Notes: generated by a model not told the origin, from the letters alone. A stretch of 64,000 nt of DNA from Pantoea latae (GCF_002077695.1 NZ_MWUE01000004.1:62001-126000), one strand, 5' to 3'. Counted from the stretch's first letter, positions 35,402 through 45,693 are shown. Numbers and translations: made by a program.

Positions 35402-37516
35402 TTATTCCTTACCGGCGTGGGTGATCAGCCAGCAGTTGTGAATTTGACGGTTACGGGCAAAATCCTGCGACAGGGTTTTCTGGGTAATGTCCTGCGCCTT
35501 GAGGCCCAGCGACGCCAGCCCCTCAAGATCCATTTTGAAGCCGCGTTTGTTGTTGGAGAACATCACGGTGCCGCCTGCGCGCAGCAGGCGTTTCAGGTTG
35601 CGCATCAGCATAATGTGATCGCGCTGCACGTCGAAGTCCTCTTCCATGCGTTTAGAGTTAGAGAAAGTCGGCGGATCGATAAAGATCAGATCGAACGTTT
35701 CGTTACTTTCGCGCAGCCAGCCCAGGCAGTCGGCCTGCATCAGACGATGCTGGCGGCCAGTCAGCCCGTTCAGGCGCAGGTTGCGCTCCGCCCACTCCAG
35801 GTAGGTGCGCGACATGTCGACCGTGGTGGTGCTGCGCGCGCCGCCCAGCCCGGCGTGCACGCTGGCGCTGCCGGTGTAGGCGAAGAGGTTGAGGAAATCT
35901 TTATCCTTGCTCATTTTGCCGAGCATCTGGCGCGCGATGCGGTGATCGAGGAACAGCCCGGTGTCCAGGTAGTCCGTCAGGTTGACCAGCAGACGCGCGT
36001 TAAATTCCTGCACCTCAAAGAAGTCGCCCTTCTCGCCGAGCTTCTGATACTGGCTCTTGCCTTTCTGCCGCTCGCGCGTTTTCAGCACCAGGCGGTTAGC
36101 GGGCAGCTCCAGCACGCTAAGCGTGGCGCCGATAACGTCGAACAGGCGCTGACGCGCTTTAGCGGCGTCGATGGTTTTCGGCGGCGCATATTCCTGCACC
36201 ACTACCCATTCGCCGTAGCGATCGACGGCGACGTTATACTCCGGCAGATCGGCGTCATAGAGGCGATAGCAGGCGATGCCCTCCTGGCGCGCCCACTTCT
36301 CCAGTTTCTTCAGGTTTTTTCGCAGGCGGTTTGCGTAGTCTTCGGCGATCTGACCGCCGTTTTCGCTGCTGTTTTCCGCCAGCTGGTAGTTTTTCTGCAC
36401 GCACTCAATCGGGCCGTTTTTCGCCTTGAACTGGCGCTCCGCGCGCAGCTGCAGGCAGCTCAGCAGCTCTGGCGAACCGCTGAACAGCGACAGCGTCCAG
36501 CCGCCAAAGTGCTGTTTCATAATGCGGCCGAGCTGGCTGTGCAAAGCAATCAGCGCCGGTTCGCTCTCCAGACGCTCGCCGTAGGGCGGGTTGCTCAGCA
36601 CGGTGCCGCGCTGCTCGCCCGGCAGCGGATTTTTCAGCTGCAGCACATCCTGACGCGCGAAGGTAAAGAGATCGGCGACGCCGGCGCGGCGCGCATTGGC
36701 CTGCGCCCACTCCAGCACGCGGCCGTCGCTGTCGTAGCCGAAGAAGCGCGCCTGTGCAGCGGCGGTGCCGGCGCGCGCGCGCTGCTGCGCCTCGCCTTTC
36801 ACCTCGCGCCACAGCGCATCGTTGTGCTGACGCCAGTGGGTAAAGCCCCAGCGCCCGCGCAGCAGGCCCGGCGCGCGATCGCAGGCGATCAGCGCCGCCT
36901 CGATCAGCAGCGTGCCGGATCCGCACATCGGATCGAGCAGCGGCGTGGTCGGCTGCCAGCCGGAGCGCATCACGATCGCCGCCGCCAGGTTCTCTTTCAG
37001 CGGCGCCTGACCGGTCTGCTGGCGATAGCCGCGCTGATGCAGCGCGTCGCCGCTCAGATCCAGCGCGATGCTGACGCGATCTTTATTCAGCCAGACGTTG
37101 ATGCGGATATCCGGCTGCTCGCGATCCACATTGGGACGCGGCAGATTCTGGCGGGTAAAGGCATCGACAATCGCGTCTTTCACCCTTAACGCGCCAAACT
37201 GGCTGTTGCGGATCGAGTCGTTGGTGCCGCTAAAGTGCACCACAAAGGTGTGCTGGCTGCCGAACAGTTCGGTCCAGTCGATGCTCTGCGCGCCGATATA
37301 GAGATCGAGATCGCTGTAAACGTTAAATTCGCCGAGCGGCAGCAAAATGCGCGACGCCAGACGGCTCCACAGCAAACTCTGGTACATCGTGCGGTCATCG
37401 GCTTCAAAGTGAACGCCTCCCTGTACCACCTGCAGTTCCTGCGCGCCCAGCGCGTCCAGCTCACTTTTCAACAGCTCTTCGAGCCCACGCGCCGTACTGG
37501 CAAAGAGAGAATTCAT
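35402..37516 (-). CDS. rlmL: Bifunctional 23S rRNA methyltransferase RlmKL
   Basis: 704-residue fused enzyme: an N-terminal THUMP domain and RlmL methyltransferase (m2G2445, NPPY motif in [10 protein letters not shown]) and a C-terminal RlmK methyltransferase (m7G2069, with [10 protein letters not shown] and [10 protein letters not shown]). In many other bacteria these are two proteins. The frame opens 12 codons upstream, but [16 protein letters not shown] at 37516 is the family start. It heads a minus-strand run rlmL-uup-pqiABC and diverges from ycbX. Confidence 0.96.
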   Translation of the reverse strand: MNSLFASTARGLEELLKSELDALGAQELQVVQGGVHFEADDRTMYQSLLWSRLASRILLPLGEFNVYSDLDLYIGAQSIDWTELFGSQHTFVVHFSGTNDSIRNSQFGALRVKDAIVDAFTRQNLPRPNVDREQPDIRINVWLNKDRVSIALDLSGDALHQRGYRQQTGQAPLKENLAAAIVMRSGWQPTTPLLDPMCGSGTLLIEAALIACDRAPGLLRGRWGFTHWRQHNDALWREVKGEAQQRARAGTAAAQARFFGYDSDGRVLEWAQANARRAGVADLFTFARQDVLQLKNPLPGEQRGTVLSNPPYGERLESEPALIALHSQLGRIMKQHFGGWTLSLFSGSPELLSCLQLRAERQFKAKNGPIECVQKNYQLAENSSENGGQIAEDYANRLRKNLKKLEKWARQEGIACYRLYDADLPEYNVAVDRYGEWVVVQEYAPPKTIDAAKARQRLFDVIGATLSVLELPANRLVLKTRERQKGKSQYQKLGEKGDFFEVQEFNARLLVNLTDYLDTGLFLDHRIARQMLGKMSKDKDFLNLFAYTGSASVHAGLGGARSTTTVDMSRTYLEWAERNLRLNGLTGRQHRLMQADCLGWLRESNETFDLIFIDPPTFSNSKRMEEDFDVQRDHIMLMRNLKRLLRAGGTVMFSNNKRGFKMDLEGLASLGLKAQDITQKTLSQDFARNRQIHNCWLITHAGKE

Positions 37517-37694
37517 ATCGTCACTATTACTCTTGAGAAAATTGCTGCGCATTATACCCTAAATCAGCGCCATTGTTGGAAAGCCGCGCGCCTGTCGCAG
37601 CAACCCGATCAATCACAAGGGGATAGCGTCCTGACGCCAGCTATCATAAAGTTAGCTTCTTTTGTCGCGCCCGCCCGTTTCTCTGGAGATTCTT

Positions 37695-38804
37695 ATGCTT
37701 ACGCTGTCCCGTCTGTTTATCCATCCGGTCAAATCGATGCGCGGTTTGCACCTCTCTCACGCGCAGGTGCTGGAGAGCGGGCTGGCATTCGACCGCATAT
37801 TTATGGTGACAGAGCTGGACGGCACCTTTATTACCGCGCGTCAGTATCCAGAGATGGTGCGCTTTACCCCGGCGCTGCTGACTGATGGCCTGTTTCTGCA
37901 GGCGCCCGACGGCAGCCAGGCGATGATCCGCTTCAGCGATTTCGCCGCGCAGGAGCAGCCGACCGAAGTGTGGGGCAACCACTTCACCGCGCGTATCGCA
38001 CCCGACGCCGTTAATCACTGGCTGAGCACCTTTTTCCCCCGCCCGGTGCAGCTGCGCTGGGTCGGCCCGCAGCCGTCACGTCGGGTGAAACGCTTTACCG
38101 ACGTGCCGCTGGGGTTCGCCGACGGCTACCCTTTTCTGCTGATCAATAACGCCTCGCTGCAGGATCTGCAGCAGCGCTGCCCGGCCAGCGTTCGCGCCGA
38201 GCAGTTTCGCGCCAACCTGATCGTCAGCGGCGCGCCCGCCTGGGATGAGGACAGCTGGGCGACAGTGCAGATCGGCGGCGTGATATTCGACGTGCCGAAG
38301 CCGTGCAGCCGCTGCGTCTTTACCACCGTCGGCACCGAAAGCGGCCGCAAACATCCCGACGGCGAGCCGCTCAGCACCCTGCAGAGGTTCCGCAGCGCGC
38401 AGGATGGCAGCGGCGATATCGACTTCGGCCTGAATCTTATTGCCCGCAGCAGCGGCATCGTGCGCGTCGGCGATGAGGTGCAGGTGCTGGCGCGCCATAC
38501 GCCGCGCGCCTATGGGCCAGGCGCGGTAGTGGAGACCCTCAAGCCGCAGCAGCAAACGACGGCGACGGTGGCGATTGCGTATCAGGGGCAGCAGTTTCAG
38601 GGCGACAACCAGCAGGTGCTGCTGGAGCAGCTGGAGATGCAGGGGTTTAAGATCCCCTACTCCTGCCGCGCGGGGTTGTGCGGCAGCTGTAAAGTGACGC
38701 TGGTGTCAGGCGACGTCAGGCCGCTGAAGAAGAGCGCTATTCGCGGCGACGGCACGATTTTGAGCTGCAGCTGTATTCCGGACGGGGATATCGAACTGGC
38801 GTAA
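37695..38804 (+). CDS. ycbX: YcbX, MOSC/2Fe-2S molybdenum-dependent reductase
   Basis: 369 residues, the length of E. coli YcbX. N-terminal MOSC beta-barrel and MOSC domains to about residue 270, with the Moco-ligating cysteine region in [12 protein letters not shown]-terminal plant-type 2Fe-2S ferredoxin domain shows [12 protein letters not shown] and LSCSC cysteines. In E. coli YcbX uses molybdenum cofactor and electrons from CysJ to detoxify N-hydroxylated base analogues such as 6-hydroxylaminopurine. The ATG at 37695 is preceded by TGGAGA. Confidence 0.95.
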   Translation: MLTLSRLFIHPVKSMRGLHLSHAQVLESGLAFDRIFMVTELDGTFITARQYPEMVRFTPALLTDGLFLQAPDGSQAMIRFSDFAAQEQPTEVWGNHFTARIAPDAVNHWLSTFFPRPVQLRWVGPQPSRRVKRFTDVPLGFADGYPFLLINNASLQDLQQRCPASVRAEQFRANLIVSGAPAWDEDSWATVQIGGVIFDVPKPCSRCVFTTVGTESGRKHPDGEPLSTLQRFRSAQDGSGDIDFGLNLIARSSGIVRVGDEVQVLARHTPRAYGPGAVVETLKPQQQTTATVAIAYQGQQFQGDNQQVLLEQLEMQGFKIPYSCRAGLCGSCKVTLVSGDVRPLKKSAIRGDGTILSCSCIPDGDIELA

Positions 38805-38807
38805 CCG

Positions 38808-39350
38808 TCAGACCGCGTAGGCGAAGCGCGGCGCGCTGTCGGCGTGGTGCGGCACCAGGCGGTCGTTCATGATTTTAATGGCGTCGCCCAGTACCATCTG
38901 TTTGCCCGCCAGCGTCAGCGAAGGCTGGGCCAGCAGGCAGAGCGTGGCGTTGCCGCCGCTCTCGACCGCCAGCAGTCGCGCCTGCTCGCCGTTCTCCGCC
39001 AGCGTCACCTCGACCATATCCCCCGCTTCAGGCTGCAGCACGCAGGTCCAGGCGGTGAAGTGCCAGCTTTTCGGCATCAGCGGCTTGAGAAAGCGGCTGG
39101 CCACCAGTGCATTGAGCGTCAGCTCGGCGCGCTGATTGACGCTTAGCGCGCACTGCCGGCAGCGTTCTTCGAAGGTGTAGTAGAGCGCGGCGTCGTCAAC
39201 GCTGAAGCCGCTCTGGCTGAACGCGTCGGGCGTCAACATTTTGCGGGGAAAACGAGAGCGGAAAAGCATACCGTCAGCCAGATCGAGCATCATGCGGTCA
39301 TGGTCGGCGTCAAAATACCAGCGCCAGTTATCGTCAGGTTTGATTTTCAT
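38808..39350 (-). CDS. zapC: Cell-division protein ZapC
   Basis: 180 residues, as in E. coli ZapC (YcbW). ZapC binds FtsZ and promotes lateral interactions between protofilaments at the early Z ring. The N-terminus [18 protein letters not shown] and the [12 protein letters not shown] segment near the C-terminus are strongly conserved. The frame is open to 39434, but the ATG at 39350 is the family start with GAGG upstream. Lies between ycbX (3-base convergent gap) and pyrD. Confidence 0.94.
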   Translation of the reverse strand: MKIKPDDNWRWYFDADHDRMMLDLADGMLFRSRFPRKMLTPDAFSQSGFSVDDAALYYTFEERCRQCALSVNQRAELTLNALVASRFLKPLMPKSWHFTAWTCVLQPEAGDMVEVTLAENGEQARLLAVESGGNATLCLLAQPSLTLAGKQMVLGDAIKIMNDRLVPHHADSAPRFAYAV

Positions 39351-39503
39351 AATTTGCCTCGTCATTAACCGCCGCGTTTCTCTGCACAGACTCAGCGAAG
39401 CCCTGTTTATGGGTAAAAAGCTGAAAATACGCACAACAGGGAAAAAATATAAACGAGCCGAAGTCAGAAATAAACCCCCCGGCGTCGTTTTATTAGAAAT
39501 GTC

Positions 39504-40514
39504 TTAGAGATGGGTCACGATATCTTTTATTAATCCCGGCCCTTTATAAATAAAGCCGGAGTAAATCTGCACCAGCGAGGCGCCTGCAGCCATTTTTTCC
39601 CGCGCCGCGGTTAATGAATCGATGCCGCCGACGCCGATAATCGGCAGCGCGCCGTCTAGCTCCTGCGCCAGCCGCTTGATCACCGCCGTGCTGCGCGACT
39701 GCACCGGACGACCGCTGAGGCCGCCGCTTTCGGTGCCATATTTCAGGCCGTTGACCAGCGAGCGATCCAGCGTGGTGTTGGTGGCGATCACGCCATCGAT
39801 ATTATGACGCACTAAACTGTCGGCAATTTGTATTAATTCTTCTTCAGAAAGATCCGGCGCAATTTTTACCGCCACCGGAACATATTTCAGATGCTGCTGC
39901 TCCAGCGCTTTCTGTTTCGCTTTAATCGACGCCAGAAGATCGTCCAGCGCCTCGCCATATTGCAGCGAGCGCAGGCCCGGCGTATTGGGCGAGGAGATAT
40001 TTATCGCGATATAACCGGCGTGGGCGTACACCTTTTCCATGCAGATCAGGTAATCCTCTTTGCCGTTTTCCACCGCCGTGTCTTTATTCTTGCCGATATT
40101 AATGCCGAGAACGCCGTTGAAGCGCGCCTTTTTGACATTCTCAACCAGGTGGTCGACGCCGAGGTTGTTGAAGCCCATGCGGTTGATAATGCCCTCCGCC
40201 TCCACCAGCCGGAACATGCGCGGCTTGTCGTTGCCCGCCTGGGCGCGCGGCGTGACGGTGCCGACCTCTACAAAGCCGAAGCCCATAGCGCCGAAGGCGT
40301 CGATGCACTCTGCATTCTTATCCAGTCCGGCCGCCAGCCCCAGCGCGTTGTCAAAGCGTAACCCCATGCAGGTGACCGGACGAGAAGGCAGTCGCTGACG
40401 GATCAGCGCCTCCAGCGGCGTGCCGCTGATAAAACGCAGCTGCTGAAAAGTGAGTTCGTGGGCGCGCTCGGGATCGAGCTTAAACAATGCGGGTCGGACG
40501 ATTGGATAAAGCAT
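39504..40514 (-). CDS. pyrD: Quinone-linked dihydroorotate dehydrogenase PyrD
   Basis: 336-residue class 2 DHODH, the usual length. It oxidises dihydroorotate to orotate at the inner membrane, passing electrons through FMN to quinone, the fourth step of de novo pyrimidine synthesis. The N-terminal amphipathic helix ([20 protein letters not shown]) is conserved. The active-site serine lies in [15 protein letters not shown] and the FMN-binding GVGGID near residue 295. The ribosome-binding site CAGGAGA lies inside a small TCTCC/GGAGA hairpin upstream of the ATG, recalling the translational control known for E. coli pyrD. Confidence 0.97.
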   Translation of the reverse strand: MLYPIVRPALFKLDPERAHELTFQQLRFISGTPLEALIRQRLPSRPVTCMGLRFDNALGLAAGLDKNAECIDAFGAMGFGFVEVGTVTPRAQAGNDKPRMFRLVEAEGIINRMGFNNLGVDHLVENVKKARFNGVLGINIGKNKDTAVENGKEDYLICMEKVYAHAGYIAINISSPNTPGLRSLQYGEALDDLLASIKAKQKALEQQHLKYVPVAVKIAPDLSEEELIQIADSLVRHNIDGVIATNTTLDRSLVNGLKYGTESGGLSGRPVQSRSTAVIKRLAQELDGALPIIGVGGIDSLTAAREKMAAGASLVQIYSGFIYKGPGLIKDIVTHL

Positions 40515-40634
40515 GCACTCTCCTGGAGATCGGAAGCGATGAATTGTCAGGGTGCACAGGAAAATGTGCGCCAGAATGGTAAAGGCCTCTGGCGCAAAAG
40601 TAAATTATTGACGGGACGAGATTATTGATCGCGA

Positions 40635-41642
40635 TCAGCGCTTGCTGGCATAGCGCGCCAGTCGACGGCACGCCTGCAGGCCGCTATAGAGCGTCGGATA
40701 GTACCAGAGCAGTTTGAGACGCTTACTTTCGCCCGTCACCTTGCGCACCAGCTGATCGATGGTGGGATGCCAGTCGGCGGGCACCGCAATATTGTTTTTG
40801 CGGATCTCAATCAGGCAGCCGTACATCACCGGCTGATAGTAGATATCCAGCAGCTTCTCTTCCGGCGGCAGACCCTGCTCGCGCAGGAAGCTTTCGCTGC
40901 TGCGCCGCGCGATATAGTAGTTCTCTACCCAGGAGAAGGTCGCCTTGCTCTGCGACAGCGAGGTGGGCATAAAGCGCTTGTTGTAGTAGCTCTTGCGGGT
41001 AAAGCCGATCTGTCGCGCCGACATATAGAGCGCGAACATATAGGGCGCATCTTCGTGGTTCTGGATCGGCAGAAACTGCACGCCGGTACGCGCGATCAGA
41101 TCGCGTGAAAGGATGCTGCTCCACAGCGTGCGATGGGCCGAACGGTGCGGGATCATGCTGCGCAGCGTCTCAGCGCCGCCGGGCAGGACGGCGTCGACGT
41201 GGCGCTGATGGAACAGGTCATACTGACGCTCGGCGACCGGCTTATCGGTAAACATGCGCGCGCCGAAGCAGAACATCTCCATCTCGGGATGCTGCGCCAG
41301 GGTGCGGCGGAAGTCGGCGAAGAGATCTTTTTCGACGAAATCGTCGGCGTCCATAAAGTAGATAAAGTCGCCGTGGGCAATCTCCAGCCCTTTGGTGCGC
41401 GCCGCACTGACGCCGCCGCGTTCGCCGCGCAGCAGCGTCAGCTGCGGATGGCGGGCGGCCAGCGCCTCCAGTAAGGCGACGCTGTCGTCGGTCGAGCCGT
41501 CGTCAATGACGATCACCTGCTCCGGCGGAGAGGACTGGCCCAGCAGCGAGTCGATCGCTTCCGGCAGCCAGGGCGCGCAGTTCCAGTTAGGCACGATGAC
41601 GGTGATCGTCGCGGCGCGGCTGTCAGGGTTCCTTGTGCTCAT
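40635..41642 (-). CDS. Family 2 glycosyltransferase (glycan module gene 3)
   Basis: 335-residue inverting glycosyltransferase of the GT2/GT-A fold. It shows the nucleotide-sugar motif VIDDGSTDDS near residues 46-55 and the metal-binding DADDF near residue 98. The second half, with conserved aromatic and charged residues, is similar in character to the GT2 at 43373-44353, but the two are not close duplicates. Its ATG overlaps the stop of the flippase gene (ATGA at 41639-41642), so it is translationally coupled. Donor and acceptor sugars cannot be told from sequence. It belongs to a module placed between pyrD and ssuE, where E. coli K-12 has fimbrial genes. Confidence 0.85.
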   Translation of the reverse strand: MSTRNPDSRAATITVIVPNWNCAPWLPEAIDSLLGQSSPPEQVIVIDDGSTDDSVALLEALAARHPQLTLLRGERGGVSAARTKGLEIAHGDFIYFMDADDFVEKDLFADFRRTLAQHPEMEMFCFGARMFTDKPVAERQYDLFHQRHVDAVLPGGAETLRSMIPHRSAHRTLWSSILSRDLIARTGVQFLPIQNHEDAPYMFALYMSARQIGFTRKSYYNKRFMPTSLSQSKATFSWVENYYIARRSSESFLREQGLPPEEKLLDIYYQPVMYGCLIEIRKNNIAVPADWHPTIDQLVRKVTGESKRLKLLWYYPTLYSGLQACRRLARYASKR

Positions 41643-43165
41643 TCTCTTTCCTCAACGTTGAAGCCTCTGTTGCGCGCGGGCAGCAGGCGTTTGATCACCA
41701 GGCTGTGCAGCAAGCAGCACACCGCGAGGTTCACCAGGCCAATCAGCCCCAGCCACAGCAGGTTAAGCCAGCGGTTCTGGTTCCACTCAATAGGCAGGAA
41801 GCTGCAGAGCCAGGCGATCAGCGCCGCCACCGCCCAGATCAGCAGCACGTCGCGCGTCAGCCAGGTAAAGTGGATGCCCGGCGCAAAGCGGCGGTGCACC
41901 AGCCACGCCCAGCCCGCCAGATAGAAGACGTTCTGCCCCAGCCAGAGCCAGCCGGTGCCCTGCGCGCCATAGTGGATCGCCGCCCAGATATTCAGCGGCA
42001 CCAGGATTACGGCGAAGCAGGAGAAGCCTTTCAGGTGCAGCTTAAGGTTGCCGTTAACGTACTGCAGGTGGTAAAGCAGACCGCAAATTGCCTGCACCCC
42101 GCTGCCGAGCGCATAGAGGCTCAGCACGAAAGACATATCGGTGACCACCTGCGCGTTCTGCGTCCAGGCCCACAGCAGCGGCGTGGCGAACATGGCGATG
42201 GTGATGCTGAGCGGCGCCATAAAGATCGCCACCGCCTGCGTGGTGTAGCGATAAAGCGTCAGAGACTCGGCGTCGCCCTCTTTGCGCGTTTTGATGCCGG
42301 TCATGCGCGGCACGATCGCCTGCATAATCGGACTGCTGAGCAGAATAATGCCGGTCGCGGCGGTGGCGACCACGGTAAAGGAGCCGTAGGCGCTCAGCGG
42401 CAGCGTTTTCGACAGCACCAGACGGTCGATTTGCGAGATAAAGGTCCAGATGGCGCTGGCAAAGGCGGCGCTCAGGGCGAAGCGAATAAAGGGCTTTAAG
42501 ACCGTCTTTAAATTCTCGTGCTTCTGTTTACGCGCGGCGGCGGGCACCAGCTGGTAAGATTTGGCGATCAAACAGACCGCCTCGGCAATCGACACCGCCA
42601 GCTGCCAGATAAAGAAGCTCAGCACCGGATTGGAAAAGAGCTGGATCACCAGCACCGCGCCAAAGGTGCGCAGCGTCACGATGACCAGGTTGACGCCGTT
42701 GAGCCACACCTGATGCTCAAAGCCGACAATCACGCTGCGATAGGGGCTGGTGCGCCAGCGGATCGCCGCCGTGATCACCATAATGGCGACGGCAAGGGTG
42801 ACATCCGCCGAAGGCAGATGGCGCGCGTCCAGCCAGTTATGGGCGATCCACGGGGTCGCCAGCCAGCCGATCACCACCAGAATCAGCGTGGAGATCAGGA
42901 AGAACTTCGACAGGGCGGAAAAGAGCGCCGGGAACCAGATAAACTCCGCCTGGTTGGCGCGGTAACGCGCCGCTTCGCGCATCAGCGTGGTGGATACGCC
43001 GGCGTCGAGCAGCTGAAGCCAGGTTAACAGAATCGAGAAAAACCCTACCAGCCCGTAAGCTTCCATCCCTAAATGTTGAATATAAAGCGGTACGACCAGA
43101 ATGCCTGACAGCGTCAGGTAAATCTGACCGACATAATTGGCGATCGCGTTACGTTTTATTGACAT
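41639..43165 (-). CDS. Wzx-like polysaccharide flippase (MOP superfamily)
   Basis: 508-residue polytopic membrane protein with about 12 to 14 hydrophobic segments and the layout of MOP/Wzx translocases. The N-terminal NYVGQIYLTLSGILVVPLYI and a C-terminal polysaccharide-biosynthesis domain are visible. Such proteins flip undecaprenyl-linked oligosaccharides across the inner membrane for O-antigen, capsule, enterobacterial common antigen or exopolysaccharide assembly. No Wzy polymerase or initiating sugar-phosphate transferase is encoded next to it, so either the module modifies an existing glycan or acts with genes elsewhere. Coupled to the downstream glycosyltransferase by stop/start overlap. 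Confidence 0.82.
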   Translation of the reverse strand: MSIKRNAIANYVGQIYLTLSGILVVPLYIQHLGMEAYGLVGFFSILLTWLQLLDAGVSTTLMREAARYRANQAEFIWFPALFSALSKFFLISTLILVVIGWLATPWIAHNWLDARHLPSADVTLAVAIMVITAAIRWRTSPYRSVIVGFEHQVWLNGVNLVIVTLRTFGAVLVIQLFSNPVLSFFIWQLAVSIAEAVCLIAKSYQLVPAAARKQKHENLKTVLKPFIRFALSAAFASAIWTFISQIDRLVLSKTLPLSAYGSFTVVATAATGIILLSSPIMQAIVPRMTGIKTRKEGDAESLTLYRYTTQAVAIFMAPLSITIAMFATPLLWAWTQNAQVVTDMSFVLSLYALGSGVQAICGLLYHLQYVNGNLKLHLKGFSCFAVILVPLNIWAAIHYGAQGTGWLWLGQNVFYLAGWAWLVHRRFAPGIHFTWLTRDVLLIWAVAALIAWLCSFLPIEWNQNRWLNLLWLGLIGLVNLAVCCLLHSLVIKRLLPARNRGFNVEERE

Positions 43166-43245
43166 ATGTATGATTGTATCTGGGCAATTTTCTCGGAGGT
43201 CACAAGCGTGGCATACATCCTCTGACCTGCCTACCAGACATAGTC

Positions 43246-43327
43246 TTAAATTTATCTCTGGCGCTGCGCGCCAGATTTAATCTGACATTTCGCGGATAAG
43301 TCGACCAGCGTCGACGCTTTATCCGCG
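43246..43327. repeat. Two adjacent inverted repeats between glycan genes
   Basis: In the 207-base spacer between the first glycosyltransferase and the flippase. The first hairpin is TCTGGCGC/GCGCCAGA (43257-43264 with 43268-43275), with outer TTAAAT/ATTTAA pairing. The second is CGCGGATAA/TTATCCGCG (43291-43299 with 43319-43327) enclosing TCGAC/GTCGA (43301-43305 with 43310-43314). No U tract follows on either strand, so these are not typical terminators. Confidence 0.6.
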
Positions 43328-43372
43328 AGCGAGTCCGTCAGGCTGGCAGGCGAGCCAGAATGCGTAAAAAGG

Positions 43373-44353
43373 TCAGGCGGCCTTTTTTAGCTCTTTTGTA
43401 ACTTTATATTTTTGCAGCAGGATAAAAACGCGCGGGCGATTAATAAGCAGCCACTCTTTCGCGTTGGCGGGCTTGAACTGGCCGCCCATAAAGCGAATCG
43501 CATTAATCACATATTCTGGCACCGGCGTGCCGTTATAGAGCGACAAATAAATCATCAGGCGGAAAGAGTGCATTAAATAGGCTTTTTCCAGCGCGTTTTT
43601 CAGCGGCGACCGATCTAAATTATGCTTGAGTATGCCGTAGGTCTGCATAAAGGCGTTGTAGCGCTGGAGAAAATAGTCGTCGTTTTTGCGGCTATTGGTT
43701 AACGAGCCGCTGCGCACGCGCTGGCGATAGTAAACCTGCTGGCTAACCCAGGCGTGGCGCGCGTGAACAAATACCGACAGCGTAAATTTATGATCTTCAT
43801 GCACGCGGTCGACAAAGCGCAGCTGATGCTGAGTGATGATGCTTTTTTTCACCGCGTAGTTCCAGGCGGCGGAGGTATAGGAGCCGTTATTCAGCAGGCG
43901 CGCCAGCACCTCCTGCGGCGAATGCAGGCCGAACTGCTCATGACGTACTTTGGGCCGGGTAACGCTCTGCTGGCCATCTTCGAACATCTGCGAACTGAAA
44001 CAGAAGAGATCAACCTCGGGATGCGCGTCAGTCACCTGCTGCAGCTCGGCGAAAAAGCCGTCGGGCACGATGTCGTCGGGATCGCAGAAAAAGAGAAACT
44101 CGCCCTGCGCCGCCTCAATGCCGGTGTCGCGCGCTTTGCCCGCGCCGCCGTTGGGGGTGGTGATAATACGCACCTGTGGCAGATGGCCATATTGCTGCTG
44201 CACCAGCGCCAGGGTTCCGTCGGTAGAACTGTCGTTGACGATGATGATTTCATTCGGCGCGTCAATCTGACGCAACAAGGAGTCGACACATTCGACAATA
44301 TAGTTTTCCACGTTATAAGTGGGAATAACGACTGATAATAGCGTCTTTGCCAT
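43373..44353 (-). CDS. Family 2 glycosyltransferase (glycan module gene 1)
   Basis: 326-residue GT2 enzyme. It starts MAKTLLSVVIPTYNVENYI, has IIVNDSSTDGT near residue 38-48 for nucleotide binding, and CDPDD near 91-95 as the metal-binding DxD-type motif. The C-terminal part is rich in aromatic and basic residues, compatible with a membrane-associated transferase acting on a lipid-linked glycan. Its first and last coding segments are AT-richer than neighbouring core genes, a mild sign of separate history. It is the first gene of the three-gene module, with 773 gene-free bases upstream. Confidence 0.85.
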   Translation of the reverse strand: MAKTLLSVVIPTYNVENYIVECVDSLLRQIDAPNEIIIVNDSSTDGTLALVQQQYGHLPQVRIITTPNGGAGKARDTGIEAAQGEFLFFCDPDDIVPDGFFAELQQVTDAHPEVDLFCFSSQMFEDGQQSVTRPKVRHEQFGLHSPQEVLARLLNNGSYTSAAWNYAVKKSIITQHQLRFVDRVHEDHKFTLSVFVHARHAWVSQQVYYRQRVRSGSLTNSRKNDDYFLQRYNAFMQTYGILKHNLDRSPLKNALEKAYLMHSFRLMIYLSLYNGTPVPEYVINAIRFMGGQFKPANAKEWLLINRPRVFILLQKYKVTKELKKAA

Positions 44354-45126
44354 ACATCTTTCTCTGGGTCAATTAGAAGAAAAGGCATGAGCGTTACACA
44401 ATTTTTAAAATTGTGTTAAAGCAATGCGCTAAAGAAATAACGAAGCTTAAACAACCAACCTCTCCATGGTGGATTAGTATAAGCAGAAGATTTTTTCTAT
44501 TAACAGGGCCAGTGATTTATTCAGTCAGACCCTGCGCGCTTAACGTATCACTCTGAGTAAAGTATCTGATGAAAAGCGACGCTATTAGTTAACGCGGATT
44601 AACCTCTGCCGCGCGCATTGCCTCGCGGCTAACGGTAACAACCGTCATAAAACGTTGCACAGTGATGACGTTATTATCATCTTGTCGCGATTGTGACGCG
44701 CAAATAATGCGCCAGCAGATAGCGATATTCTGATAAACAGGCAGTGCGATGGCCATCGGCTGCGGCTTTTGCCGATGTAAATCGCCCGAATCTTAAACGC
44801 GGCATCAAAATAACTGGCTTCATATTTCCCTCTTTTCCTTCACGCCAGGACGTTCTCTTTTCTGCTTAACCTCCCCAATACTTTCACTGCTATTCATTTA
44901 GCCGTTATAAACTATCCCCCTGGATCTAACCCCGCCTTTTAAGATTATTCGTAACTCTGCCGCCGCTGCGCCTGCCACGGCTTTCATTAGCTATGCTGTG
45001 CTTTTTGCGGATTTTGCCTTTCCATTGCCAGATAAATCATTTAAGCCCTCCTCATCGCTCTGTCAGGATGTCTGCATCAGTTCTCAACAATAGCTAATCA
45101 ATAACTTTCAGTTATAAGGAGTAACG
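44354..45126. other. 773-base AT-rich gap between the glycan module and ssuE
   Basis: No open frame with coding character, tRNA or known repeat was recognised. It should hold the divergent promoters of the glycan module (minus) and ssuEADCB (plus). A 21-base inverted repeat at 44396-44416 lies 43 bases upstream of the glycosyltransferase start. The ssuE ribosome-binding AAGGAG is at the right end. No ops/JUMPstart element, common upstream of O-antigen operons, was found. Confidence 0.6.
44396..44416. repeat. Perfect AT-rich inverted repeat upstream of the glycan module
   Basis: ACACAATTTT (44396-44405) and AAAATTGTGT (44407-44416) around a single T. It could be an operator for a dimeric regulator or a weak hairpin in the leader. 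Its position close to the first gene of the module favours a regulatory site (inference). Confidence 0.55.
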
Positions 45127-45678
45127 ATGCGAGTTATTACGCTAGCTGGCAGCCCGCGTTTCCCGTCACGTTCGACCTCGCTGCTGATCCTCTGCCAGCA
45201 CGCGCTGGAAGCGCGCGGCGTTGAGGTTATCCCGTGGAATATTCAGAACTTTCAGCCGGACGACCTTATCAACGCGCGTTTTGATGCCCCCGCGCTGCTG
45301 GCGTTACGCGAGGATCTGCTCGCCGCCGACGGCGTCATCGTCGCGACGCCAGTCTATAAAGCCTCTTTTTCCGGCGCGCTGAAAACGCTGCTCGATTTGC
45401 TGCCGGAACGCGCACTGGAGCACAAAGTGGTCCTGCCGCTTGCCAGCGGCGGCAGCGTCGCCCATATGCTCGCGGTCGATTACGCCCTGAAGCCGGTGCT
45501 GAACGCCCTTAAGGCGCAGGAGATCCTGCACGGCGTATTCGCCGAAGATCACCAGATTACCCAGTACGATCGTCAACCGGAGCTGCAGCCGGCGCTGGCG
45601 CGCCGACTGGATGAAGCGGTCGAGGCGTTCTGGCTGGCGCTGACTCGCCATCACAAACCCCTGGCTCAGGCTGTATAA
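45127..45678 (+). CDS. ssuE: NADPH-dependent FMN reductase SsuE
   Basis: 183-residue flavin reductase of the flavodoxin-like fold that provides FMNH2 to SsuD. N-terminal ITLAGSPRFPSRST is the phosphate-binding loop, and ATPVYKASFSGALKTLLDLLP is the conserved mid region (part). The ATG at 45127 follows TAAGGAG. First gene of ssuEADCB, which lets the cell take sulfur from alkanesulfonates when sulfate is scarce; in E. coli it needs the activator Cbl. It is 15 bases from ssuA. Confidence 0.97.
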   Translation: MRVITLAGSPRFPSRSTSLLILCQHALEARGVEVIPWNIQNFQPDDLINARFDAPALLALREDLLAADGVIVATPVYKASFSGALKTLLDLLPERALEHKVVLPLASGGSVAHMLAVDYALKPVLNALKAQEILHGVFAEDHQITQYDRQPELQPALARRLDEAVEAFWLALTRHHKPLAQAV

Positions 45679-45693
45679 AAGGAAGCGACCGAG

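Noticed and set aside
35417..37189. 590-residue plus-strand frame opposite rlmL
   Set aside because: Fully inside a convincing rlmL; compositionally odd and without recognisable motifs, so a shadow frame.
39241..39507. 88-residue plus-strand frame between zapC and pyrD
   Set aside because: Mostly antisense to zapC, no ribosome-binding site of note and no recognised similarity; the basic C-terminal end looks accidental.
44354..44760. ops/JUMPstart element for the glycan module
   Set aside because: Neither GGCGGTAGC nor its complement occurs in the upstream region.
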